A stretch of 64,000 nucleotides of DNA from Amorphophallus konjac (Eukaryota; Streptophyta; Magnoliopsida; Alismatales; Araceae), in NCBI GenBank assembly GCA_022559845.1, contig CM040121.1, positions 571,504,140-571,568,139 of the forward strand, written 5' to 3'. The translations under genes and the position numbers were made by a program. The notes below the pieces were generated by a model that saw only the letters and a program-made list of their open reading frames with translations, was not told the origin of the DNA and made no database searches. Of this stretch, positions 22,938 to 33,616 are shown piece by piece; positions within the stretch are counted from its first letter, which is position 1; every line of letters starts with the position of its first letter.

Positions 22938-25900
22938 CTAACTCTCGCTGCCACCCTCCTGGTCATCTCTCTCCTCCCTCCTCTGCCGGGGATCCCTAGG
23001 GGGCCTCTGCGAACCCTGAGAAGCCGTGCTCGCCTCGCCCTGCGGTGGCACTCCAGCCTCGAAGGCGCGACGACGCTCCTCGGCCGAAGAAACCAGATAG
23101 CTGCCCATGGAAAAAGAACCAGACTGACGAAGTCGCGCCCCGCGTTCCTTCGCCCTCTGGTACCGCTCCTCGCTCTCCCGAAGCCTCCCCTCCGCCGTGC
23201 CGAGACTCAATCGGAGCACCAGCAGCTGGGCCTCCAGAGCCCTCCTCTCGGTCTGATCCCGCTGTCGCTCCTCCCTCTCCCTCTCCCTCTCCTCTCTCTC
23301 TCTCACCGCCTCCCTCCTCGACAGCTCGAGGGCGATCCGCAGATCCAGCACGTCACGAGGGAGCTCCTCAACCTTCCGTCGACGCTCCTCCTCCAGCTCC
23401 ACAATCCGGGCGTCACGCTCCGCCACCCGAGCGTCGCGCTCCTGCTCGGCACGAACAGCACGCGCCAGGGCCTCTCGGATCTCGGCCATCTGTCAAAGCA
23501 CGCATGCACTGTAAGAGAACAGTGATAGAAGGAGGGCAGCCAGAAGGAGAGTCGAGGTCAGGCAAACGCTCACTCGAGCCTCGCGGTCACGCTCGGCCTC
23601 CTCAGCCCGAGCCACCGCATACGCCAGCTACTCCTGGAGGGCAGAAACCTCCGGAGGAGGGCCCCGCAAATTGAAACCCGCTCCACCAGCCATCCCGGCT
23701 GCCGCTGTCTGGTGGACCCACTGAAACACAGAGCAAACGACAGTTAGAGGCCAAGTATCAAAAATCCAGGTCACAAAAAAATGCATCACATAAACTCACC
23801 AGGATCTCCAACTCCTGTCGGATGGCCACCAACTGCCGCCTGGCGTCCGCCAACTGGGCCCGCAGGTCGGCGATCATGTTGTCACGAGCATCCTGCATTG
23901 TACATAAGTTAGTGCCACATGCATATACATATAGAAGAGTGAATCATTCTCATTTCACTTACCCCTGCCATACCACCAAGGAAGAGGCGGTCCCCATACG
24001 TAGCCCGGTACCGTCTCAGGTAATCAGTACTGTCCTGTACATGGGACACCACTGGGGCCCCGCCTTGCTGCCAGTCCTGGTACTGTGCTGGGAAGCGCGT
24101 ACGCAAGTCCACAACCTTCGCCTTCCCCTTGGTCTTCCGCCCGATGCGGGCCGGCTCATCTACATCAACCCACTCCTGGGCTAGCCCCAACGTCCTCATA
24201 ACCAGCCTCAGCCGAAGCGGCTCGATCTCGTTCAAGCAATGGACCCACACGTCCCGCTTGAAATGAGGAAGACCCGCTACAACCCAAGGCTGGCCAGCGT
24301 CGCCCATGCCTAGGTAGGGTCTCCACACCACCTGCATCACCATACATGCATCATATTAGTTGCCATTCAGTCACATAAGAAAACACAAAAATCATACACA
24401 TCATACCATGGCCTCAGGATACTCGCTCAGCTCCCAACGAAGCGACGCCAGCTGGTAGCCGTGGGGTGCTGCAACCACGACCGGCCTCCACCGCCGCGCC
24501 AGAGGCACGGCCCTCCTGTTTCTATGCCTAGCCCTCCCCATCGGAAAATAGTAATAGCTCCACACCTGCATCCATCATACATCATTAGTACAATAATTGC
24601 ATATTTAACTGTGGGAATGCATAAATAAAATGTTTACCTAGAGAAAAGGTGCGAAGCCACTGACTGTCGTCTCCTTCTCCGAAGTCTGGGAGAGATCGAC
24701 AATCAGATGGGCAAGCAGAGCCGCTCCCCACGCGTAGTGTCCCACTCTGTCCAGATCCGCCAAGATCCCGAGGAAACGGCAGTGGATGCCATCCCCCTTC
24801 GTCCCCAGTAGAAGGCGACCCAAGAAGAAGAAAAGAAACCTCCGGAGGTCTAGATCCACCAGCTCCCTCTCGCTCGGGTCCTGGGTGAAAGCTGCACGGG
24901 CATCTCCCTCCAGTCGTGCCAGAAACTCCGCTCCAGTCTCGCTAACCCGCTGGCGCGGGTCAACGAATTCGAGCGCCTCCATGATCTCCACTCGGCCAAC
25001 TACCCTGCTGTCCCTGACAGTCACGCTCGTCTCTAACCACAGCAGGTCCAAGGCACTCTCTCGGTAGTCGGGGTAGGTGACCCCGCTCACCGCCTCTCCG
25101 TCCACCCGTAGCCCGGTAATCTGAGCCACGTCCTCCAATGACGGCACCATGTGCCCCCAGGGCATCAGAAACGCCCGGCTCGGCGCGTGCCACCGCTCCC
25201 TCAATGCCTGGATAAGAGGAAGGTCGAGCCGAAAGGGCTCGATCCTAAGGAAAGCTCCAAAGCCCATGGCGTCCACACGCGCCCTCTGGAAGTCTGGCAG
25301 CCCACGGTATGCTGCCACCACTAGGGACCAGCTGATCCGTCCTTTCATCACGCCCTGCACACCACAAAACCAATAAAAAATACATCAGCATCGTGAATAA
25401 TATTAAGCAATAACACTATATATTCTACTTATTTATTTTATGTTATCTTATCTTTAAAAAATTTTAGGATTTTTATGGAGGCGTCCAGTACATTGGACGC
25501 CTCCTCTCTATTTTCCTTATTTTCTTTATAGAAAAACCCAAAACAAAAAAAACATTAATAATATATATATTATTATGGAGGCGTCCCAGGTCCTGGACGC
25601 CTCCTTATTTTTAAATCATATTTTATTATTTACGTAAATAAATAAATAAATAAAAATAAAAAGAGAATGTGGAGGCGTCCAGGCCCCTGGACGCCTCCTT
25701 TCCCCCACTCCCCGGTCTTCTCTCACAGCCTCTCGCCCGTCCGTTTAGCCTATTGAACCACAAAGTGAGAGTTTCGAAGGACTTACCGGGTCGTGATCGT
25801 CCTCTCCCACGTCGCCAGCGCCCGCAGCGGCCTCCGCGTCCAGAAGAGGCACCTCCATCTCCTCCTCCGCAGCAATCTCCTCTGCTGCGGCCTCCTCTGC

Positions 25901-25978
25901 GCGATCTCTCGACCTCCTCCGACGATAGGCCCGCCGCTTCCGCTTTTCACCACCCTGACTCGGGCCTCCCTGCTCCAT
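22938..25978 (-). pseudogene. Antisense PMD-coiled-coil gene 3 (seven exons, two stops)
   Basis: Exons on the minus strand: 25978-25787, 25354-24638, 24565-24407, 24331-23963, 23892-23800, 23720-23574, 23489-22938. All introns are GT-AG and phase 0 (about 742 codons). Exon 1 has a basic patch (GGEKRKRRAYRRRRSRDR), perhaps a nuclear signal, then acidic residues. Exon 2 is the PMD-like core (LIQALRERW, RAFLMPWGHMVPSLEDV, GEAVSGVTYPDYRE). Exon 4 has VHCLNEIEPLRLRLV. Exons 5-7 are Glu/Arg/Ala coiled coil with a polar tail. Two TAG codons (24640-24638, 23630-23628) replace CAG of gene 1. It is paralogous to gene 1, with one extra intron. Confidence 0.87.
25475..25700. promoter_or_regulatory. Palindromes in intron 1 of antisense gene 3
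   Basis: Three palindromes (about 25475-25505, 25574-25606, 25671-25699) of the same GCGTCCAGG family as in the LTR, separated by AT-rich sequence. Confidence 0.8.
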
Positions 25979-26056
25979 TGGGACTAAGAATGGGTCGTCT
26001 GGAGTGGCTGGACGGTCATGATGAACAGTGTAAGTGAGTAGGGGGGGAGCCCCCCC

Positions 26057-26064
26057 TATATATA
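26057..26064 (-). promoter_or_regulatory. TATA box of antisense gene 3
   Basis: TATATATA on either strand, 79-86 bases upstream of the minus-strand ATG at 25978 and directly next to the upstream palindrome array. It mirrors the palindrome-then-TATA order of the LTR. Confidence 0.7.
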
Positions 26065-26077
26065 GATTTACCTTTCA

Positions 26078-26302
26078 TTGGGGCGTCCAGGCGCCTGGAC
26101 GCTCCCACACTTTTCTTTTTTTCAAAAATTCAAAAAAAAGTAGGGGCGTCCAGGCGCCTGGACGCCCCCAAAAATAAAAAAAATCAAAATTTTAAAAATC
26201 AAAATTAGGGGCGTCCAGGACCCTGGACGCCCCCAAAAAATAAAATGCCAAAAAAACAAAAATAAAAAAATTAGGGGCGTCCAGGACCCTGGACGCCCCC
26301 AT
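26078..26302. promoter_or_regulatory. Palindrome array upstream of antisense gene 3
   Basis: Four palindromes spaced about 65 bp apart (near 26079, 26143, 26208, 26274) have arms GGGGCGTCCAGG / CCTGGACGCCCC around GC or AC centres, with A/T-rich spacers. They lie immediately upstream of the antisense TATA box. Confidence 0.85.
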
Positions 26303-26483
26303 GATAAAAAATTTTCAAAAAATATATATATGTATATAAAAAAAAGCATCTTAGATAAGTGTATATATAATCAAACCAAAATAAAAATACAAGAAAAATG
26401 AAAATAAAAAAAATAATAATTAAGTGGATAAGGGTCCAAAACATCCAAATGCCAGATTTTATTCCATCAGAAAGCAGAATGAG

Positions 26484-27885
26484 CTACATCAGGGGCTTAG
26501 GCGCCTTAGGCCTTAACTTCCCCAGTTCGGTTACATAAGCCCTCCACAGCTCACATTCTTTCCCCACGTACGCTGAGGCCTTTCCCGCAACACTTGTCTT
26601 CCAGGGAGCTTTAATGGCTTTCGCTTCCCTCGCGTCCGCCTCAGTGCCCAACTCCCTCTTCTTCAAAGGAACAATGCCAGTCGGTAGTGGGACCGATGCG
26701 AATCTGGAGGCAGCACCGATGCGCATTATAAAGCATGAACTCGGTCGCGCCGATCAGTTGAAGATCAACTTCGGGAGAAGGCCTCATGAGGAGATCAAGC
26801 GAAAGCAAACATGCCGGTGCGCAAGTAAAGAAGCCTTGTGTCACGGTGCGGAAGTGAGACCGCCAGTCTTCACGTTTCTTCAGCCACGGAACGCGGTTCA
26901 CTACAGTACCACCGAAGCCTAACACGTCGGCTATGTGATGAAGAGGGATTTGTTGGAAGAGCTTCGAAGCAGTTGGCATTCCCTCGCGGTGGTCAAATTT
27001 GAAGGGCAAATCAAGCCAGCAATTCAAGACAAGTGCGCAATCAAAAGGATGCTTACCCATGCTCGAGGCAGTAAGGCCGCTGTAAAGATAGGCAAGGACG
27101 GCGGGTCCCACCCTCTTTCCACGCCAGATCCCGCAGATGGCACTTAGTTGATCTTCCTCCACCACGTTGTCAGTATAAGGAAACAAGAGAGCACCCGCCA
27201 GACAAATGGTGAACCCCTTCATGATTCCTTCTAAGTGGTCATCATCTGGTGCCCCCCTCAGGGCGTCCATGACCCACTCCGCGAGCTTTTGCAAATCAAT
27301 CCCCTTTTGATTACGCACCTTCCTGGCCGCGTCAAGCAGCATGAAGCTTCCAAGGACGCTTTCGGAAGTCCCCCGTGTCAGCATCCGCATAGCCTTCACC
27401 TTCCCGTCACTCTTGAATTTCTTCAATCAGAGCAGAAGTTCCACCTCCTCGAGGAGGATGGTCACCTCGAAGGTCGGGAAGATAAAAGTGTGGGTCTGGG
27501 GATGCCAGATCTCCACTAGTGCGCCCATAGCCACCCAGTCCATATGAATCTTCTCGTAGTGTTTGGCGTGAATAAGGAGCCCCTGCAGATGCCACTTCGA
27601 GAGTATGGCCCTCATGCCGATGGAGATGTTGGAAGTTAGCTTTGAAAGCCATGGCAGTTTGGAAAACTTCCTCGGGCCCGGGAAGAGTGGATATGGCTGG
27701 AAGAGAAAAGAAAGAAGAAGAAATGAAGGAAGTAAGAAGAAGGTTCACGTGGAGAAATTTGAAATGAATCAGCTTACCATATGCGACATGATCGTCCCAC
27801 TCAAATGACCCTCGAGGTCGGAGAGTCGCCTGATCTCGCTGCTAGGCCTGCTCCTCTTCATAACGCGGGAAGACTCTCCTTCCAT
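26484..27885 (-). pseudogene. Antisense gene 4: diverged PMD/DUF7745-like gene
   Basis: Exon 1 is 27885-27778 (36 codons, MEGESSRVMKRSR, donor GTAAGC). Its first residues match antisense gene 1. Exon 2 starts at 27696 after a pyrimidine-rich acceptor and reads ALVEIWHPQTHTFIFP, then TILLEEVELLL, the PMD/DUF7745 signature. TGA at 27429-27427 and a frame change between 26726 and 26641 break it; the tail then reads in another frame to 26484 (ELGKLRPKAPKPLM). TATAAG lies at 27980-27975. AATAAA lies at 26463-26458, just after the stop. The family assignment is by motif only. Confidence 0.75.
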
Positions 27886-27974
27886 CCTGAAATCTCTAGA
27901 TTCTCCTCTCTTTCCTCTCCTGAGCTTCCAAAACCCACCTTGGTGCATTTGAATGAACTAGCCTAAGGGGAGTT

Positions 27975-27980
27975 CTTATA
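27975..27980 (-). promoter_or_regulatory. TATA box of antisense gene 4
   Basis: TATAAG on the minus strand, about 90-95 bases upstream of the ATG of antisense gene 4. Confidence 0.6.
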
Positions 27981-27999
27981 GGAAGGGAAGATCGCTACA

Positions 28000-29072
28000 G
28001 GACAGAACATGTCACATCAACAGTCAATGTCAGGATTTTGGCTAGATCTCCTTTCCATTGTGGTGCGATTCTGTTACGATTCTGTTACTTTCTGATGTTA
28101 TTAATCCATGCTGGCCTGTGCAGGTTTTACTAACGGACGTCTTTGTCTTATCTCCTGTCCCGCCTTTCATTGGTTGGTCCCACCTTGTCATGCATCGTAG
28201 TATATGATACCTACGCTACTAGAACATGTCAAGGACCTTGCGGCCCGAACGAATCAGGGATTTGAGTTCCCCTTCAACAAAAACGGTGATGATCCCGGAA
28301 GAATTTGGGTTGTACGGATAGGCCGTCAACTTGTGATAGAATGGGGACGACGGTTCCATTCAGTGAGTTGGTGCGCGGATAAACGGGCCCCAGCCCAGTG
28401 TCGGCTCACCGGATCGGTATCCTGACCAGTTCTTAACAAGTTGACAATATTATCCTTGGCTATTTTCTATTTTAGTTTGTTTTAAATTTTTTCTTTAAGC
28501 CCAGCATGCATTCATATAGGACTTTGATTTATTGCAGAAGATCATTCAAGAGATTCGATTGCGAAAGCGGCTGTGCTTCAATTCTTACAAATATGAGATA
28601 TTCCACTCCGAATGAAATACCGAGTTTCCTTGAAACGGCCCTACGCTGCTCTTCCAAAGGAGACCCTTGTTTGGACAGACCCTCAGATATTCCTTTACTT
28701 TTACCTTGTTTGACCCACCTTGGCCACAACACTTCCACATTGGCTGGTAACCGCTCACCAAAGGTGAAACATAAGGTTTATGACCCAGGTACTTCCACAC
28801 CGAGAAGTTGGTCTCTTTTTGTTTCGTGCCTGAGCGCATACCTCACCCTCCCTTATTTGATCTCCGTCCAAGCAATCGTCAATATTTGAAAGACCTCCTT
28901 CAAGGTTGCCTCATTGAAACTTCAGGAAAGATTCCAAACAGTAACGTCAAAAGCGTGTCTCATCACACCTTGGCATCAACTTATCAGTCCGCTCCCACTT
29001 CATTTCACTCCACTTCGATATCATTCCACTACGTGTCGCTCCCTTGCAAAGCAGACGCCAAGGCGGGGCAGC
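28000..29072. other. Non-coding stretch before the 3' LTR
   Basis: No convincing ORF. The last bases (GGCGGGGCAGC, 29062-29072) are weakly purine-rich and are the only candidate polypurine tract before the 3' LTR. Confidence 0.5.
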
Positions 29073-31200
29073 TGTAGACACGCTATTCCTGACGTCTCCT
29101 GAGAAAGTCTCATATCACTATACAACGCCCCGCGACGGCTTACGCGTTTTGAATCACTTGAGTGCTTCCTTTTCTTGAGTCTTCTTCCGCCCTTTTCGGC
29201 ATCCAGAATCATCTCGTTGCGGCATTCAGACGGCATCAACACCAGTCGGACGCATCAGGGGTTCCGAAACCAGGAAGGGTGTCTGCCGGGCGGCCGCCAA
29301 CGCCTGAACCGAGGACCCAGGTGGGCCTTAATGGGGGCGTCCAGGCCCCTGGACGCCCCCATTCTTTTAATTTATTTTTCAAAACCCAAAACACAAATAA
29401 AAAATAATATATTAATGGAGGCGTCCAGGCCCCTGGACGCCTCCATAAAAACAAATATAAAAAAATGTAAAATGCCAGTTGGCATAAAAGACAAAACCAA
29501 ATAAAAATAATATATTAATGGAGGCGTCCAGGTCCCTGGACGCCTCCATAAAAACAAATATAAAAAATGTAAAATGCCAGTTGGCATAAAAGACAAAACA
29601 CAAAATATATATATATATTTATGGAGGCGTCCAGGACCCTGGACGCCTCCATCAACTCCCTCACGGGCGTCGGCCACCGAATGACGGTTTGTCGTGTGTG
29701 AAAAAATCCAAATTATAGAGACGTCCAGACAGCTGGATGCGCCCATGTCAAAATCACGAGACGCCGCTCACGAAACCACGCGTTGTGCCAAACCGCGTGC
29801 GACCGTCGGCAGGGTTCGGTGGACCTGTTGGAGGCGTCTGGGGCCCTGGACGCCTCCACAAAAATATTCTGAAAAAATAAATAAAAATAGAATAAAATAT
29901 TAGTTCGGCCTTGATGGAGGTGTCCAGGGTCCTGGACGCCTCCACCCTCCGGAGCCCTATAAATAGAGGCCCACCCCCTCAGTTCTGGAAGAGCTTAAAA
30001 AGAGATCCGATAGGCTGCCGGAGCCCAGAGGCTACCGGAGTCATTTCTAACCCGTGGGGTCTTTTGTAGGTGGAGGTTCTGCCAGCTTCTCGGGTGCCCA
30101 CGCTCGCGAGAGGAAGGTCGTCTTCATCCACCGCGCTTCCACGTCGTCCCTACGTTGCCGGAGCTCCGCCGGATCTCGCCCCCGGCTCATCCAATAAGCC
30201 TTTTCTTCCCCTTTTTCTCCATAGTTCTTTACATTCATCATACTGCATCCTCTATCTCCCTACATAAGGGCGCCGTCTCTTGCATACATCTTGCATTCAT
30301 CATCGCATTTTCCTCCTACTCGAGTCCGAGAGAGGTTTAAAACCACACCAACCAGGTGTGTGTCAGGTCACGATCTCGTTACTTTTATTGCAAGGAATTG
30401 TTACTACACTGCCATTTTCTAATTCCGTTCGTTTATTGTCCACTGTTTTGCAATGGTAACCAAGGAAAGCCCTCTCCGTCGGCCGGCCGAAGGGGGAGGA
30501 AGAAGCAACCCGCCATCTCCCGCTCTTGAGGTAGGCGCGATCACTTTCTTTATTTTGGGGTCTTTTGGCCCCTGGGGATCACGGCCGCGGCGAGTCACTT
30601 CCCCAATGGCCGTTTAAATTTTCCGTTCTTATATTCTCTTTATATTCTGTTATATTCTGCTCATATTCTCGAGGCCGCGGCGAGTCACTTCCCCAATGGT
30701 CGTTTAAATTCCCGTTCTTATATGTTATATTCTTATCTATTCATGTTCTCGAGGCCGCGGCGAGTCACTTCCCCAATGGCCATTTAAATTCCCGTTCTTA
30801 TATGTTATATTCTTATCTATTCATGTTCTCGAGGCCGCGACGAGTCACTTCCCCAATGGCCGTTTAAATTCTCGCTCTTTACATTCTTCTTATATTCTGT
30901 TATATTTTTATCTGCTCATATTCTCGAGGCCGCGGCGAGTCACTTCCCCAATGGCCGTTTCAATTCTTGCTATTTAATTTCTGCACCATTCCGTCCCCCC
31001 GAGGCCGCGGCGAGTCACTTCCCGCTATGGCCGTTTAACCCCCATATCTTGCTATATTACATTTGTCCCGCTCGCCCCGCCGGAGCAATCTCCCGTGGTG
31101 GCCCCTTCTCTTTTCTCTTATTTCTGTGTTGCAGCAAACAAAAGAGGAGCCCGCGCGCTCATCGTCCTCTTCCGCCCCGAACCGCGTGACGTCGCTCACA
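29073..31200 (+). repeat. 3' LTR (2128 bp)
   Basis: It aligns with the 5' LTR throughout, including the palindrome array (29331-29944), TATA box (29958-29965) and the six 80-bp repeats (30580-31042). About 44 substitutions and a few small indels separate the two by eye, and most are C/T or G/A. Confidence 0.95.
29331..29944. promoter_or_regulatory. Palindrome array in U3 of the 3' LTR
   Basis: Copy of the array in the 5' LTR, with main palindromes at 29331, 29415, 29518 and 29621 and degenerate ones up to 29944. Some arms have acquired single C-to-T type changes. Confidence 0.85.
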
Positions 31201-31205
31201 AGCGG
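31201..31205. repeat. Target site duplication, right (AGCGG)
   Basis: Matches 5589-5593. The interrupted minisatellite continues from here. Confidence 0.93.
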
Positions 31206-31470
31206 CACACTCACCCTTTTAACCCTCCAGCGGTACACCCCCTGGCCCTCAGCGGCACACTCCTTTGACCCTCCAGCGGTACACCCCTGGCCCTCAGCGG
31301 CACACCCTTTTAACCCTCCAGCGGTACACCCCTTGGCCCCCAGCGGCACACTCCCTTGGCCCTCAGCGGCACACTCCCTTATCCCTCTAGCGGCACACTC
31401 CTTTGGCCCTCGGCGGCACACTCCCTTGGCCCTCCAGCGGCGCACTCCCATGACCCAGCGGTACACCTGA
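31206..31470. repeat. Minisatellite, right part
   Basis: AGCGG(C/T)ACAC(C/T)C units continue the array cut at 5593. They are more regular here (about 20-bp spacing). Confidence 0.8.
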
Positions 31471-32027
31471 AATAATGATATTAATAAAGATAATAAGCTA
31501 AAAGAAAACATAATAAATAAACAAATAATGATACAAAACTTAAATAATGATAATAATAACAAACTCAAAATAAAATAGAGAAATAATAGCAAATAATAAT
31601 GTTAAATAACAATAATAAATGATAATAAATTCAAAAAGGTGAATAAATAAATAAGAATGATAAAGAAATAAGTAATAATAATAATAAGGTTAAAAGAAAT
31701 AATAATAACGATAAATGGATAAATAAATGATAACCAAAATAAATAAATAATAATAACAAACTTAACAAAAAATGACAAGCAAATGAATGATAATAAAACA
31801 AACAAAAATAATAACAAACATAACAATAACAATAGTAAATGAATAAATCACAAGAAAAATGAATAAATAGTAATAAAGAATTCACTCAAAGATATATATA
31901 TAAATTAACAAATGATAATGATACCATTTCTTAAATAATAATAAAACAATGGGATCCGCTTCGCAGCCCCGTCTCTCCCGTGACCTGATGCCGAAGGAAC
32001 AACAATAGCGCCCTTGCGAGTTGGGCC
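31470..32027. repeat. AT-rich tract plus conserved block
   Basis: ATAATAA low-complexity sequence, then a block (31960-32027, GTCTCTCCCGTGACC) homologous to 2461-2530. The long open frames here are simple-sequence artefacts. Confidence 0.65.
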
Positions 32028-33616
32028 TGAGTCTAGGGAATTATCCCGAAATGGCCATGGCCTGACCTCGCCTCGGGCTGACATTCCGATTAAACCGGAC
32101 TCATTTCTCCGGTCGGATCCCTTCCGAGCCGCTACTAAAATTACCGCACGTTCGGCAGACATTTGAACGGATTCACCTCGGTTCCCGCCGCGTTCTTATT
32201 ACGGACCTACGTCCGAACATGAAAAGGCCCGTGAGCGACCTGCATAGCCGATGGCTCCTACCCCGATATGGTTGTGAGCCGGCATTGCTCCGGGCCAATA
32301 GCTCATCAATTCCGACCCGTTCCTATCGGGATTCGTTCCCGCCCTTTCATCGAAATTGCCGTAAACTCGACATACATTTGTACGGGGTTGTTCCCACCCG
32401 CGTCGCACTTTCAATATGGGCCCTTGCCCAAACATGAAAAGGTCGGCAAGTGACCGACGGAATCTGAATTAGAACGAGACGGCTCTCGCCACCCCCGGAC
32501 TCCTTCCATGGGAATATCAATAAGACCTCCGTGGGCCACACTCAGACCTCGGGCCTGTCCCGATCATGGTCATCGTCTGGCTCATATCCTCGGTCTACAG
32601 CCCGCTCCTTTCGAACACGTTTTCGGTTCTGGAGTCTAGTCCCGGGACTCTCCCCCGTTGCCCTCCGACACCGGAAATATTAATGATGCCCGCGCAAGCC
32701 CCGTTCGGACCACGGGAGGCGCCCCCAATATGGTCCTGACTCGATCTCGTACCGGGCCAATAGATTCGCTGGTTTCCAGCTACAATAACCGAGATTCGAC
32801 CGAATGTTTTCAGTGTCTCGGAATAATAAACTTGTCGTATCCCGGCATGCATATGTTCCAGGTCCTCCTGCGATGATTACAATATTCTTAAGCCGGACTC
32901 TCGTCCGAATATTAAATGGTCTCCCGAATGACCGACATGTTTCGAACGCCCGCTTCTCCGGACACAGGGCTTTTCAGCCGATTCAAGGGATATTCCCTCG
33001 TTACCCCTTAGCACCGAAAATACTAATGCCGCTCATGCAAGTCTTGTTTCTACCGCGGGGGGCCCACCGCAGTATGGTCGCAGCTTGCTCTTGCACCGGG
33101 CCAACAGATTTACCGGTTTCCGACCGCTCTAACCGAGGTTTAGCCGAATATTTTTCGTTCTTCTGAACAATAAATTGCCATATCCTGGCATACATATGCT
33201 CCAGTCTTCCCATGACGATCGCACTCTTCCCGAGACGGACACTCGTCCGAACATTAAATGGTCAGCGCATGACCGACATGATCCCAAATGGTTTTCTTCC
33301 TGCCTGCGCGCGAGGATTTCAATACCTCATAATAGACCTTTCATGCAATTAATTTATTGGCCATGAGGCCATGAATCTCGACGATTAATCAATGGTGTTC
33401 CCTCGTACGGGGGATGTAAATGACGTCGTGACCTTTATGGCGCGGCGGGTTTTGGTCCCGACACGAACCACACAATCGTCTGACGAAGTCAGATCGAGCG
33501 CACCACGGGCTCTTCGGAGCCCGAATAAATTGTCACTTCGGTGACTGGCACGCCCACGCACTTAATAAACGAATAAACTAACGAGAGAATAATAAGTGAA
33601 AAAAAGTGCGTCCACA
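32028..33616. repeat. LTR-like repeat, left copy (1589 bp)
   Basis: Bounded by TGAGTCT and GTGCGTCCACA, homologous along its whole length to 35469-37044. It is made of degenerate sub-repeats containing TCCGAACATTAAATGGTC and TGACCGACATG (about four each). Orientation is uncertain: the reverse strand begins TGTGGACGCAC, a usual plant LTR start. Confidence 0.75.

Larger units (their letters stand above)
5594..31200 (+). mobile_element. 25.6 kb Tat-lineage Ty3/gypsy LTR retrotransposon
   Basis: Two direct LTRs, each TGTAGACACG...GCTCACA, enclose a PBS-like site, gag, protease, RT, RNase H, a second RNase H and integrase on the + strand, then about 11 kb carrying four antisense genes. The target duplication AGCGG is perfect (5589-5593, 31201-31205). 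The duplicated RNase H (after the RT-linked one and before integrase) is the known hallmark of the Tat lineage (Ogre, Retand, Grande type), which also often carries extra ORFs after integrase. I counted about 44 LTR substitutions by eye, mostly transitions, so the copy is young but already damaged by stop codons. Confidence 0.95.

Noticed and set aside
18069..24184. Many + strand frames of 90-230 codons opposite the antisense genes
   Set aside because: They are shadow frames of the GC-rich antisense coding exons and cross the mapped introns.
31602..31885. Hydrophobic frames of 76-84 codons that look like membrane proteins
   Set aside because: They are translations of ATAATAA low-complexity sequence.
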